A stretch of 64,000 nt of DNA from Sphingomonas sp. (GTDB lineage Bacteria; Pseudomonadota; Alphaproteobacteria; Sphingomonadales; Sphingomonadaceae): the NCBI RefSeq assembly GCF_003248515.1, contig NZ_QFOB01000003.1:310001-374000 (forward strand), read 5' to 3'. Numbering within the stretch: the stretch's first letter is position 1; every line of letters starts with the position of its first letter. The notes beneath the pieces were generated by a model. That model searched no databases. It saw nothing but the letters and a program-made list of their open reading frames with translations, and was not told where the DNA came from. Position numbers and translations under genes: made by a program. Shown here piece after piece: positions 17,700 through 26,775 of the stretch.

Positions 17700-20327
17700 A
17701 TGAGCGATAACGACAAGCCGAAGCTCGGAATGCGCGCGCCGCTGGGCGTGCGCCGCACGGTCGAGACGGGCAAGGTCAAGCAGAGCTTCAGCCACGGCCG
17801 ATCGAACACGGTCGTCGTCGAGGTGAAGAAGGCGCGGACCTTCCGCAAGCCCGGCGATCCCGCGCCCGTGGTGGAACCCGAGGTGCAAGCCGCCGTCGAG
17901 GCCGCGCCGGAGCCCGTGGTCGCGCAGCCGGTCGCAGCCCCCGCCGCCCCGCCGCCCCCGCCCCGCCCCCAGGCACCCGCGCCTGCACCCGCCGGCCGCC
18001 AGCTGAGCCCGCTCGAGCGCCGCGAACAGCAGGAACGCCTGCTGCGCGAGGCCGAGGAAGCGCGCATGGCCGCGCTGGAGGAAGCACGCCGCCGCGAGGA
18101 GCGCGAACGCGTCGAGGCAGGCGAGGAGGAAAAGCGCCGCGCCGAGGAGAAGGTGCGCGCCGCCGAGGAACAGGAAGCCGCTGCGCAGGCTGCCCCCGCC
18201 GAGCCGGAGCCGGCTCCCGCCGAGGAAGCACCCGTCGCCGAGGCGACCCCGGCCCCGGCCGCCGCGGAAGCCGCCGCACCGGCGGCGCCCGCCGCTCCGG
18301 AAGGCGATGCCGGCCCGCGTCCGACCTCATCGACCACGCTGCCGCCGCCGCGCCGCTTCACCCCCGTCATCGCGCCCAAGCGCCCCGAGCCGGCCCGCCC
18401 GGCCACGCGCGGGCGCCCCGGTGACGATCGCCGCCAGTCCGGCAAGCTCACCGTCACCCGCGCGCTGGACGATGATTCGTCGGGCGGCGCGCGTGCCCGC
18501 AGCCTCGCCGCGCTGAAGCGCGCGCGGGAGAAGGAAAAGCGCGCGCACCAGATGGGCGGCCCGGCCGCCAAGCAGGTCCGCGATGTCGTCGTGCCGGAAG
18601 CGATCACGGTGGCCGAGCTCGCCAACCGCATGGCCGAGCGCACCGCCGATCTCGTGAAGGCGCTGTTCAAGATGGGCACGCCGGTCACGTCGAACCAGAC
18701 GATCGACCAGGATACGGCCGAGCTGCTGGTGTCCGAATTCGGCCACAACATCCGCCGCGTTTCCGATTCCGACGTGGACATCACGGTGGAAACGGACGTG
18801 GATGCGGATGATACGCTGCTGCCGCGTCCGCCGGTCGTCACGATCATGGGCCATGTCGATCACGGCAAGACCAGCCTGCTGGACGCGCTGCGCGGCACCG
18901 ATGTCGCGGCGGGCGAAGCCGGCGGCATCACCCAGCATATCGGCGCCTATCAGGTAACCCAGAAGGACGGATCGAAGATCACCTTTCTCGATACGCCGGG
19001 CCACGAGGCATTCAGCGACATGCGCGCGCGCGGCGCCGACGTGACCGACATCGTCGTAATCGTCGTGGCCGGCGATGACGGCATCCGCCCGCAGACGATC
19101 GAGGCGATCAACCACACCAAGGCCGCCGACAAGCCGATGATCATCGCGATCAACAAGATGGACAAGCCGGGCAGCAATGCCCAGCGCGTCCGCGAGGCGC
19201 TGCTCCAGTATGACGTCCAGGTGGAAAGCATGGGCGGCGACACGCAGGAAGTGGAGGTCTCGGCGCTCGCCAAGACCGGGCTGGACGATCTGATCGAGAA
19301 GATCCAGCTCCAGGCCGAACTGATGGAGCTGAAGGCCAATCCGAACCGCGCCGCCGAAGGCGTGGTGGTCGAGGCGCAACTGGACAAGGGTCGCGGCCCC
19401 GTGGCGACGATCCTTGTCCGCCGCGGCACGCTCAAGACCGGCGACATCTTCGTCGTCGGCGCCGAGAGCGGCAAGGTGCGCGCGCTGGTGGACGACAAGG
19501 GCAAACAGCTGAAGCTGGCCGGCCCGTCCATGCCGGTCGAAATCCTCGGCATTTCCGGTGTGCCGCATGCGGCCGACCAGCTTTCCGTGGTGGAGAGCGA
19601 GGCGCGTGCCCGTGAGGTCGCCGCCTATCGCGCGGGCGTGATCCAGCAGAAGCGGACCACGCAGGCTCCGGCTTCGCTGGAATCGATGTTCTCGCAGCTG
19701 CGCGGCAAGCAGGCGCAGACCTATCCGGTCGTCGTCAAGGCGGACGCGCAGGGTTCGGTCGAGGCGATCGTGGCCTCGCTCAACAAGATCTCTACCGACG
19801 ATATCCAGGTGCGCATCCTGCATTCGGGCGTCGGCGGCATCACGGAGAGCGACGTGACGCTCGCGGCGGCCAGCCGCGCGCCGATCATCGGCTTCAACGT
19901 GCGCGCCAACGCCAAGGCACGCGAGATCGCCACGCGGGATCAGGTCGCGCTCAAATATTATGACGTGATCTACGATCTGCTGGACGAGATCCGCGCCGCG
20001 ATGGCCGGCCAGCTGGGCCCGGAATATTTCGAGACGGTCGTCGGCCGCGCCGAAGTCCGCGAAGTCTTCTCCGCCGGCAAGCATGGCAAGGCGGCGGGCC
20101 TGCTCGTCACCGAGGGCTATATCAAGAAGGATCTGCGCGCCCGCCTCACCCGCGACGATGTCATCATCTACAATGGCAAGATCGCGTCGCTGCGGCGCTT
20201 CAAGGACGACGTGCCCGAAGTGCGCGCCGGCCTGGAATGCGGCGTCACGTTCGAGGGCTCGACCGACATCAAGCCCGGCGACTTCCTCGAAACCTTCGAG
20301 GTCGAGGAGCGCGCACGCACGCTCTGA
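17700..20327 (+). CDS. infB: Translation initiation factor IF-2
   Basis: 875 residues. GTPase that places initiator tRNA on the 30S subunit. A long Ala/Pro/Glu/Arg-rich N-terminal extension (about 45-270) is usual in alphaproteobacteria. It is followed by the IF2 N-domain and a GTPase domain with GHVDHGKTS (P-loop near 383), DTPGHEAF and NKMDKPG. Domains II-IV follow, including the C-terminal fMet-tRNA-binding domain. ATG 17700 (MSDNDKPKLG) is preferred; a TTG at 17679 would add seven residues. In most relatives rbfA and truB follow; here a tRNA and a prophage follow instead. Confidence 0.97.
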   Translation: MSDNDKPKLGMRAPLGVRRTVETGKVKQSFSHGRSNTVVVEVKKARTFRKPGDPAPVVEPEVQAAVEAAPEPVVAQPVAAPAAPPPPPRPQAPAPAPAGRQLSPLERREQQERLLREAEEARMAALEEARRREERERVEAGEEEKRRAEEKVRAAEEQEAAAQAAPAEPEPAPAEEAPVAEATPAPAAAEAAAPAAPAAPEGDAGPRPTSSTTLPPPRRFTPVIAPKRPEPARPATRGRPGDDRRQSGKLTVTRALDDDSSGGARARSLAALKRAREKEKRAHQMGGPAAKQVRDVVVPEAITVAELANRMAERTADLVKALFKMGTPVTSNQTIDQDTAELLVSEFGHNIRRVSDSDVDITVETDVDADDTLLPRPPVVTIMGHVDHGKTSLLDALRGTDVAAGEAGGITQHIGAYQVTQKDGSKITFLDTPGHEAFSDMRARGADVTDIVVIVVAGDDGIRPQTIEAINHTKAADKPMIIAINKMDKPGSNAQRVREALLQYDVQVESMGGDTQEVEVSALAKTGLDDLIEKIQLQAELMELKANPNRAAEGVVVEAQLDKGRGPVATILVRRGTLKTGDIFVVGAESGKVRALVDDKGKQLKLAGPSMPVEILGISGVPHAADQLSVVESEARAREVAAYRAGVIQQKRTTQAPASLESMFSQLRGKQAQTYPVVVKADAQGSVEAIVASLNKISTDDIQVRILHSGVGGITESDVTLAAASRAPIIGFNVRANAKAREIATRDQVALKYYDVIYDLLDEIRAAMAGQLGPEYFETVVGRAEVREVFSAGKHGKAAGLLVTEGYIKKDLRARLTRDDVIIYNGKIASLRRFKDDVPEVRAGLECGVTFEGSTDIKPGDFLETFEVEERARTL

Positions 20328-20373
20328 TCGCTTTTTCATCATCACCCCGGCGCCGCTCGGGGGCCGATGGCGG

Positions 20374-20434
20374 GGCCTGATCCACGATCGCGGATCAGGC
20401 CTCGCGCGGTGGATGCCGGCCCAAGCACGGCATC
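20374..20434. repeat. Two intergenic palindromes downstream of infB
   Basis: GGCCTGATCC, 8-base loop, GGATCAGGCC (20374-20401) is a perfect 10-bp stem. It is followed by GATGCCG, 9-base loop, CGGCATC (20412-20434). The second resembles the short palindromic repeats scattered between alphaproteobacterial genes. No T-run follows, so they are better called REP-like than terminators, though the first could help end the infB transcript. Confidence 0.6.
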
Positions 20435-20516
20435 ACGATGAAAGAGATGAAGGCAGCGGAGAAAGGGCCGTTGCATCGCCCCCTTGGCGCCGCTAAGGGA
20501 GCGCACCGCTGGTGAC

Positions 20517-20592
20517 GGGGCTGTAGCTCAGATGGGAGAGCGCTGCAATCGCACTGCAGAGGTCAGGGGTTCGATTCCCCTCAGCTCCACCA
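20517..20592 (+). tRNA. tRNA-Ala (anticodon CGC)
   Basis: 76 bases with encoded CCA. The acceptor stem GGGGCTG pairs with CAGCTCC and contains the G3:U70 wobble that identifies alanine tRNAs. The anticodon arm is CTGCA-ATCGCAC-TGCAG, giving anticodon CGC (reads GCG). The T arm is AGGGG-TTCGATT-CCCCT. Its 3' half is the integration site of the prophage. Confidence 0.97.
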
Positions 20593-20596
20593 GCGG
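20545..20596. repeat. attL: 52-bp core repeat overlapping tRNA-Ala
   Basis: Bases 20545-20596 (from GCAATCGCACTGCAG through the tRNA 3' end to ...CCAGCGG) are repeated without a mismatch at 32086-32137. The repeat starts in the anticodon loop, a standard attachment position for tyrosine integrases. The integrase gene lies immediately inside this end. Confidence 0.95.
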
Positions 20597-20616
20597 CAAC
20601 TATCTCAAATCGTTGA

Positions 20617-21996
20617 CTATTGCCTAGCCGCGGTTGCGCGGGCTGCGGCCAGATCGATCACATTGGGTCCGCACTGGGTCCGCAGATGCACCGTCGTGTA
20701 GCGTCGCAGATCGCTCCAGAACCCTTCCACTGCATCGATCAGCTCGCTTAGATAGTCGGGCCGCAGATGCATGTAGTTGCGCTTGTTGGTGCCGATCGGG
20801 GCGTGGCCAGACGCCATCTCGATCTGCCGCTCGTCGACGCCGCGCTTATGCATCTCGGTGATGATGGTGTGCCGGAGCGTATTCGGCGTGCCCTGGCCCC
20901 GCAGTTTCATGCGCGGCGTCGTTTCACCCAGCTTGCGCCGCGCCGGCAGCATGACGGGCGATCCATCAGCCGCCAGTACCGGACGGCTGATGCCGGCCTC
21001 GATCAGGCAGGCGTCGAAGGCCCGCCCGATATCCTCGGGGGCGCGCTCCTCAAATTCGGGCACTGCCGGGTCCGCCCACTTCCGCTCTGCCACCGGAACG
21101 CGATAGCGAATCACCCTGCCCTCGGCGCTGGCAAGCCACGGCGCCAGCGTGGGCGCGATCGGGACGATCGAGCGGCGCTTAGACGTCTGATCTTCGTCCG
21201 GATCGAGGAAGTAGATCAGCCCGTCCGAGATCTGGCGATCGGCGTCCAGTTCCATGATCGCCTCCGACCGTCCACAGGTGCTGAGCTGGATCATCGCGTA
21301 CAGGAAGACGTGGCGCCGATCCTCGATCCGCCATGCTGCTTCCAGCAGCGCGGCGATCTGCTCGTGGGAATAGACCAGCGCGCGCGGCTTGGCCTTGTCC
21401 TTCGAATCGACTTCCCGGATGAACGGGGCGCTTGCGATCCGTTCGTTGCGCCATGCGTGATTGAGCGCCCCCCGCAGGGCCGCCAGATCGCGGCTGATGG
21501 TGTGGCCGCCGACACCCTCCCCTTTGCGGAAATCAATGAAGCGATCGACGAAGGCCTTCGTAATGTCAGCCACCGTAACGCCCCCGGTGATGAAACCGAG
21601 GCGACGTTGCTCCGCGAAGAAGCGCAGCAGGTGCTGGACGGAATAGCCGTAGCGCGCGCTGTCGGCCTTATGGACGGCATGATCCGTCAGGAAGAACGTC
21701 AGCAGCTCGGCAACGGGGGCCTCGGCCGGCTTCTGCGGCTCGGCCGGCCGGTTCCACTCCAGATAGTGGTTGGCTAGTGCTTCATGCGCTGCCGGGGGCG
21801 GATTGCCCGGCTCGCCGCCAGTAACGCCTGTGCCTCGGCGGCGGCGTGTACGTGCGGATTTATCGTACCAGCAGATGGTCCATTCGCTGCGCTCGGCTCG
21901 CCATGCGAGCCAGAACGGCCCGAGCTGGACGCGGGTGGCGTTATCGTTTCCGGCGTCGGCTCCGGCACCTTTGCCGGTCCCAGATCTGTTTCCCAC
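20617..21996 (-). CDS. int: Tyrosine-family site-specific integrase (phage)
   Basis: 459 residues. A basic arm-binding N-terminus (GPFWLAWRAERSEW, about 25-55) is followed by a core-binding SAM-like domain (about 95-190, LTFFLTDHAVHKADSARYGY). The catalytic domain has the first Arg in STCGRSEAIMEL, the LRHTIITEMHKRG box, ASGHAPIGTNKR and the nucleophile Tyr near 408 in RNYMHL. It should recombine the 52-bp att cores. The N-terminal 75 codons overlap the upstream gene in another frame. Its 3' end contains one copy of the tandem arm-like repeat. It faces attL. Confidence 0.93.
   Translation of the reverse strand: MGNRSGTGKGAGADAGNDNATRVQLGPFWLAWRAERSEWTICWYDKSARTRRRRGTGVTGGEPGNPPPAAHEALANHYLEWNRPAEPQKPAEAPVAELLTFFLTDHAVHKADSARYGYSVQHLLRFFAEQRRLGFITGGVTVADITKAFVDRFIDFRKGEGVGGHTISRDLAALRGALNHAWRNERIASAPFIREVDSKDKAKPRALVYSHEQIAALLEAAWRIEDRRHVFLYAMIQLSTCGRSEAIMELDADRQISDGLIYFLDPDEDQTSKRRSIVPIAPTLAPWLASAEGRVIRYRVPVAERKWADPAVPEFEERAPEDIGRAFDACLIEAGISRPVLAADGSPVMLPARRKLGETTPRMKLRGQGTPNTLRHTIITEMHKRGVDERQIEMASGHAPIGTNKRNYMHLRPDYLSELIDAVEGFWSDLRRYTTVHLRTQCGPNVIDLAAARATAARQ
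20664..20684. promoter_or_regulatory. Tandem TGGGTCCGCA repeat, left copy (putative integrase arm site)
   Basis: Two tandem copies of TGGGTCCGCA spaced by one C, inside the integrase 3' coding region and 67 bases inside attL. The identical 21-base string recurs once, at 31984-32004, 81 bases inside attR in the same orientation. Paired direct repeats flanking an att core are what lambda-type integrases bind as arm sites. Confidence 0.55.
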
Positions 21997-22157
21997 GACT
22001 CGATCAACTCCCTCGTCCGCGTCTCAACATAGCTCGCGTAGGCGGGATGTTGGATAAGAGCCCGGACCAGCTCGGGCGAAAGGTGCGCCTTAGCCTCGTT
22101 ACGGGCGGCGCGTTCGAGGATCTTCAGTGCCTCGGTGATAGGACGATGCGCGGTCAT
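21774..22157 (-). CDS. Hypothetical phage protein upstream of integrase
   Basis: 127 residues. The N-terminal ~60 residues look like a helical domain (ITEALKILERAARNEAKAHL, then LIESWETDLG). The C-terminal half is Pro/Ser/Ala-rich and overlaps the integrase start by 223 bases in another frame. Its ATG overlaps the previous stop (ATGA), placing it in the zinc-ribbon to integrase operon. Function not recognised; a DNA-binding or integrase-accessory role is only suggested by position. Confidence 0.6.
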   Translation of the reverse strand: MTAHRPITEALKILERAARNEAKAHLSPELVRALIQHPAYASYVETRTRELIESWETDLGPAKVPEPTPETITPPASSSGRSGSHGEPSAANGPSAGTINPHVHAAAEAQALLAASRAIRPRQRMKH

Positions 22158-22315
22158 GGCCGTCCCTTTTCGGTCGCTGCCTGATAGGTTGCGCGCGCTG
22201 TGGCGAGAGCGATCCGGAATGCCTTCTCCGGATCGGCGGCGATCTCAGCCTCGCTCATGCCGGACAGTGCGGCCAGCGCGACGCGGCGCAACAGCGGCTT
22301 CATATCGCGCGTCAT
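22154..22315 (-). CDS. Small phage protein (53 residues)
   Basis: Starts MTRDMKPLLRR and ends YQAATEKGRP. It is predicted helical, with a SEAEIAADPEKAFRIALATAR stretch. Both ends overlap neighbours by ATGA (22312-22315 and 22154-22157), strong evidence for a coupled operon of small genes. A longer frame starting at 22828 in the same phase covers other genes and is not credible. Function unknown. Confidence 0.65.
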   Translation of the reverse strand: MTRDMKPLLRRVALAALSGMSEAEIAADPEKAFRIALATARATYQAATEKGRP

Positions 22316-22683
22316 GTCCGCCCGAACCCCAGCGCATAGCGGCGGCGCATATATTCGGCCGGGTTCATCCGGCCGGCGGCCTTGTCTTCCGCGATCCAGC
22401 GACGCTCCAGATGCTCGGCATCGCGCCGGGCCTTTTTGCCGATCTCGATATCGCCGCGACTGCCGCCGCGCGTGATCTGGGCGGCCATACGGAGCGGCAC
22501 CAGCATGCGGCCCCGGATCTTGTCGCGATCGTGCCACGCGGTGCGATGCGCCGGGCAACAGAACATTTGGCGCGGCCCTGCCGGCAGGAACAGCTTTGGG
22601 CATTCGGCGCACCGGTAGGAGCCCGGAACGGGCAACATGCGCTCCTGAGCCATTTGCGGCGATGCATGGTCCATGGACATCAT
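22312..22683 (-). CDS. Zinc-ribbon phage protein
   Basis: About 123 residues. A treble-clef-like zinc site is visible near residues 25-48: CAECPKLFL, then FCCPAHRTAWHDR. It is followed by a basic helical region (RRDAEHLERRWIAEDKAAGRMNPAEYMRRRYA). Cys-x2-Cys plus Cys-x-x-His spacing suggests a structural zinc and nucleic-acid binding. ATG 22683 overlaps the methylase stop (22680-22682), so it was coupled to that gene before the methylase broke. Specific function unknown. Confidence 0.72.
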   Translation of the reverse strand: MMSMDHASPQMAQERMLPVPGSYRCAECPKLFLPAGPRQMFCCPAHRTAWHDRDKIRGRMLVPLRMAAQITRGGSRGDIEIGKKARRDAEHLERRWIAEDKAAGRMNPAEYMRRRYALGFGRT

Positions 22684-22967
22684 GCCGCCTCGTCGAAGAG
22701 AGATGGAAGCCGCTGAGCCGTCGCGCTGACGGCGGCCGGGTTGATCCAGAGACATTCCGTTCGAGGAGAATTCCGGTGCGCGCGTGCTGCGACTTCCCGC
22801 CGGGTCCAGCCGGGAAGCGCGTCGTCATAGGTCGCGTCTGGATAGCCTGACAGGAAGATCATGGAGGAAGACTGACGGCAGGCGTCCAGCATCTCGGCAT
22901 GGTCGCTCTCGTTCATTTCGAACGCATAGGTGTGATAGCGCTCGCCCGGCTTCCTCGACTTCGTTGT
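22680..22967 (-). pseudogene. Dam-type DNA adenine methylase, C-terminal fragment
   Basis: The in-frame stretch from 22967 encodes RYHTYAFEMNESDHAEML, then SMIFLSGYPDATYDD and RTECLWINP. These are the C-terminal motifs of phage D12-class (Dam-like) N6-adenine methylases. The N-terminal and DPPY parts are not here; they lie on the plus strand at 26772-27112. A start codon at 22916 exists but would make only the tail. Re-inverting 22968-27112 joins the two pieces in frame. The stop overlaps the start of the zinc-ribbon gene. Confidence 0.85.
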
Positions 22968-22976
22968 CCGACAGGA

Positions 22977-24515
22977 TCATGCCGCAAGCTGATGGCCAGC
23001 ATTGTCGTTCGCAGCCGCAGGGACGGGCGGCAGATCGAGGCCGAACGAGATCGGCACCGGCGCCGCCAGATAGGCGCGGATCGCGGCCGCAACGCGCCGG
23101 GCGATCCACTGGTGGCCGGCGAAGCTCGGATGCACGCGCGGGCTCTCGTTAGCCATGAGCGTGTCGGCATTGCCGTCGCCGGTCGTGCCGCCGACCTTTC
23201 CGGTGCCGGTGATCCAGGGCGCCGGATCGCTGTTGATCGGCACGAACAGCGAGTTCGGATCGGCCCAGGTCAGGAAGGCCGCTTTCAGTGCCGCCTCGTC
23301 CGCAAGCGTCTTGGTGTCCGCCTCGCCATGCACGCCAGCCCAGGGGCCGGTTACGACGATGAGCGCATTCGGCGCGGTGGCGCGCTCTTTGGTCCACGCA
23401 TCCAGCCCGGCGGCCGCGATGGCGGCGGAGGTGTTGGACCAGTCGTTATAGCCGCCCGCATTGATGACCATCGAAACGGCAGACATCGCGCCGTTCGACG
23501 CAACGAGATCGGGATTGGAGAGCTTCCAGACCGCAACCTGATCGGCGATCTTCGGCGCGCCCGTGGTGCTGTTGGTCTGAATATAGCCGGTGCCGCCAAG
23601 AGCGACGATACGCATGTCGTCGACGCCCAAGAGTGTAGCCGCTGTCGCGGGCCAGGCGCCCATGAAGCGATACTGGCTGCCGAATCCCTCGGAATAGCTG
23701 TCGCCGGTCACGAGGGCGACGATGCTGTCCGGCGATCGGACGGGCCTGGAGAGGGTCGCGGTCGGGGCGACGCGGATGCGGAGGATCGCGACCGTCTGCG
23801 AGCTTTCGAGCGTTACGACATGCGGCTGGCCGTCCAGCGTGACGGTGATCGTGTCGGCATTGCCCGCGCCGACGAAAGCCTGCGGCGTTTTGTTGATATA
23901 CTGGCCGTCGACCTGGAGCCGGTAATAATGCGTGCTGCTCGTGCCGGTGACCCGGATCTGGATGGCGGCGGCCGTGTCGGTCTGGACCGACGCGCGCCAG
24001 ACGGTGGCCTCCCGGCCGGCATCGAACGTGCCGGCGGTGAAGAAGCCCGAAAGGTTGCCCACCGTGCCCGGAGAGACGTTGGTCGACGGCATGAAATAGG
24101 TGCCGTTGGTGTAGAGGTACGGCACGGCGCCCGAGACGCGCATCACGTCCGGCAGCTTCGGCGTGCTCGTGGAATTATAGACCTTGGAATAGGTCCCCGA
24201 ATCCTCGGCCGTGGCGAGCGAGACGGTGAAGGAGGAGGTGGCGCCATCCTCGGCATTGTTCGCGGCGGCGCGGGCCGCTGCTCGCTGAAGCTTGGTCACC
24301 GAGCCGTTGAGCAATGTGCCCAGCCGCGCCGTGACGGCCTGCCCATCCTGCCGAAAGTCGAGCCATTCCGTGCCCTTTACCGCAGGGGCGCAGGGACGCC
24401 CGGTAATGCTCGGATTGGCTGCGCAGGATCCGGACTGCGCCGCCGCGATCTGCGGCACGCACAACACGAAAAGGGCGAGCAGCAGGGTTGCTGCCCACCG
24501 GAGGGTGGATCGCAT
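22977..24515 (-). CDS. Phage tail-associated SGNH/GDSL hydrolase
   Basis: 512 residues with a signal-like hydrophobic N-terminus (1-26). A beta-rich middle region (about 120-260) is probably a carbohydrate-binding or receptor domain. The SGNH hydrolase domain shows block I VTGDSYSEG (near 285), a Gly block (ALGGTGY), block III NAGGYND and block V HPSFAGH. Such domains on tail fibres deacetylate surface polysaccharides. It belongs with the J-like fibre gene just upstream and lies inside the inverted segment. The frame is intact. The stop sits 7 bases from the inversion breakpoint. Confidence 0.85.
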   Translation of the reverse strand: MRSTLRWAATLLLALFVLCVPQIAAAQSGSCAANPSITGRPCAPAVKGTEWLDFRQDGQAVTARLGTLLNGSVTKLQRAAARAAANNAEDGATSSFTVSLATAEDSGTYSKVYNSTSTPKLPDVMRVSGAVPYLYTNGTYFMPSTNVSPGTVGNLSGFFTAGTFDAGREATVWRASVQTDTAAAIQIRVTGTSSTHYYRLQVDGQYINKTPQAFVGAGNADTITVTLDGQPHVVTLESSQTVAILRIRVAPTATLSRPVRSPDSIVALVTGDSYSEGFGSQYRFMGAWPATAATLLGVDDMRIVALGGTGYIQTNSTTGAPKIADQVAVWKLSNPDLVASNGAMSAVSMVINAGGYNDWSNTSAAIAAAGLDAWTKERATAPNALIVVTGPWAGVHGEADTKTLADEAALKAAFLTWADPNSLFVPINSDPAPWITGTGKVGGTTGDGNADTLMANESPRVHPSFAGHQWIARRVAAAIRAYLAAPVPISFGLDLPPVPAAANDNAGHQLAA

Positions 24516-24563
24516 GGTTATGGTTCCTTTCGGAAAGCAGCCGGCCCCGTGCCGGCGGAAAAA

Positions 24564-24910
24564 TCAGACTTCGGGTGAGGGCGGCGTCTCGGCCACTTCG
24601 CTGATGATCGTGCCGCCATCGAGATAGCGGCCCTCGCCGGTCAGCCATTCGGCAACGGAGGCCATGGGCGTGGCGGAGAAAGCATCGTCCGCGATCTCCA
24701 CCCGATCCTGCCAGCCGATCAGCGTCTGCTCCGGCGTGGTGTAGCTGTTGACGGTCGCGATGGCGTGTTAGTCGATGGGCAGTAGAAATCGACGCTCACC
24801 GTCGGCGCCGGGGCCGTGGAAGCGATGATGCCCACCGTCCGTGTCGTCATGCGCGTGCTGTTGAACCACTCCCGCCCGTCCGGGCCGTTCACGCGGATGC
24901 CGGTCGACAT
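24564..24910 (-). pseudogene. Small tail-module gene with a 1-base frameshift
   Basis: It starts by ATGA overlap with the J-like gene and reads MSTGIRVNGPDGREW to about 24760 (...FYCPSTN). The sense then continues in another frame as AIATVNSYTTPEQTLIGWQD to ...AETPPSPEV, with a stop at 24564. Adding one base near 24755 gives a single ~115-residue protein. It lies between the fibre gene and the SGNH hydrolase. Function not recognised; probably a structural or assembly protein of the tail tip. Confidence 0.6.
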
Positions 24911-26775
24911 CAGAGCTGCCCGATCGTCACGCGCTGCACGTTGCTGGCATCATAGACCCGGATCTGATTGGCCTCGATCTCGGTGCGCGCACCGCTCGAT
25001 GCGGTCCTCAGCAAGCCCACGTCGGCCGTGATGGCGGAAAGACTCGCAACGCTGATCTTCGCGGCGGTGACGGATCCGGCGGCGAGCAGCGGAGTGGTAA
25101 TGGAGCCACTGACGATCACCCGGTTTGCATCGACCGTACTCGTCTTGAGATAGTCGCCGTCGATGATCGTGCGACCATAGGCCGCGTCCAGCACGTTGCC
25201 GCCGAAATAGGCCGCCACGATGATGTTGTTCGTGTTTGCGAGGATCGCCGCAGGCGTGGTTTCGCCAGCGTAGAAGATCTGATTGGCGTGCGAAGCGACG
25301 CGGTCAAACCAGATGTAGGCGACTTGCGAACCGGCAGTCGTCCGATAAACCGACCCGGCATTGATGAATGACACCTGCCGATTTCCGGCATCATCGACCC
25401 AATCGACATAACCGGCCGACCAGCTCACCGTGTTCACGCGATCCGTGTCGAAGTTGATGCCGAGTAGCTGAATGCCGCGAAGCCCAATGACCGCGCTGTT
25501 GATGCGGATTGTGTTGGCAGCGATCACGCCGCCGTTTAGCTCGGAATTGTCACCTCCCGTCAGCCAGTTCGATAGGGTGTTGGCGCCGCCAAGCTGGATC
25601 TTGCCCGGCGCGATCAGTGTTGTGTTCGCGTTGATCCGGCCGGCAGGGTCGGCGACCGCCGTGGCCATCGTCGCGAGCGAGAAGCCGGTGCCTGAAACTA
25701 TGAGGCGGCCGGGCAAGCTGTCCGTGCTCTCGATCACCTTCGCGGCGAACGTTCCCGTCACGGTGGCCGTGTTGGCGATGATGCGGTCGGCGAGGACATT
25801 ATCGACAGTGATGTGGCGAGAGACGATTGCGCCGTCGACAACGAGCGTGCCGCCGACAGCTTCGCGAAGCGAAATCGTGCCGACTTGCGCATCGCCCGCC
25901 CAGATCGACGTGACACCATCATTGATGACGGCGAACCGGATGAACGCAGCCTTGGGCCCAAACGTCACCTGCTTCTTGAAGCGGCCCACCTGGCCGGGGA
26001 AGCAGAACCACGAGCGCTCGCCCGATGTAACAGCGTCCGCATCATTGAGGAACGTAAAGTCCGCAGACAGCACATCCATGATGACGCCGTGCCACTGGTT
26101 GGCGTTGTTCTTCATCGGGATAGAAAATTCGTAGACGGTGTCCGCCTTGACGGGGATCAGAAACTCCCGAGTCACGCTCCAGCCGCTATAGAGATGATAC
26201 CTATATCGGCGATCGGTTGGCATCCCGGTCGCGGCGCTGTTGAGTGTGATCCACGTCGAACAGCCCAGCAGCGTCGCCAATGCAACGCCGTCAGGGCGAG
26301 ATGCGCTATTCTCGACGGACCAGCCGCCTGCGGCATCGGTATGAAAACCGCCGTGATCTTCGCCCGGCCCCGTCCAAGCCGAGCCGTTCCAGTCGCTGAC
26401 CCGCTGACTGTGCCAATAGGCAGGATCGCGGAAGTTCGGGTCAGGGTTCAAGTTGTCGGCCGTGATCGCCATTTTCGAGGCGACGACGATGCCCGCCTGC
26501 AGCGCATCCATGTAGACCGCGTTGGGCGCGAGCTTCAGATCGGTGATGATCCGATCGGCGAGATCCGACGTATTGGTGAGCGCGGCGGTGGCACTGGCGG
26601 GCCCGGCCTTAGGCGATTCATTGTCGCTCGTGTCGACGGCCGTTGCCCAATAGAAACGAGCCTGCCCGCCCGCGACCGACCGGATCGTTCCGCCCGCCTT
26701 GCCGGCATCGGCGTTCAGTGTGGCGACGAGCGTCGCATCGGCGAAGACATTGGTCGCCCCTTCGTAGAGACGACT
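24910..26775 (-). pseudogene. Tail-tip/host-specificity protein (J-like), 5'-truncated
   Basis: Open frame of ~620 codons with no start at its upstream end. The first visible part is a fibronectin-like segment (RLYEGATNVFADATLVATLNADAG). Then comes a DUF1983-like fibre region with repeated 'VDGAIVSRHITVDNVLADRIIA' type stretches, and a C-terminus of beta-prism repeats ending VYDASNVQRVTIGQL. These are features of the C-terminal third of lambda gpJ-like proteins. The large N-terminal part is missing, replaced at about 26775 by methylase sequence on the other strand. Internal starts (for example 26511) may still allow a short product. Confidence 0.8.

Noticed and set aside
20374..20401. Intrinsic terminator of infB
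   Set aside because: The stem is strong but there is no T-run after it, and a second palindrome of REP type follows.
22968..26775. Diversity-generating retroelement acting on the tail fibre
   Set aside because: No reverse transcriptase gene and no template/variable repeat pair was seen near the fibre or SGNH gene.
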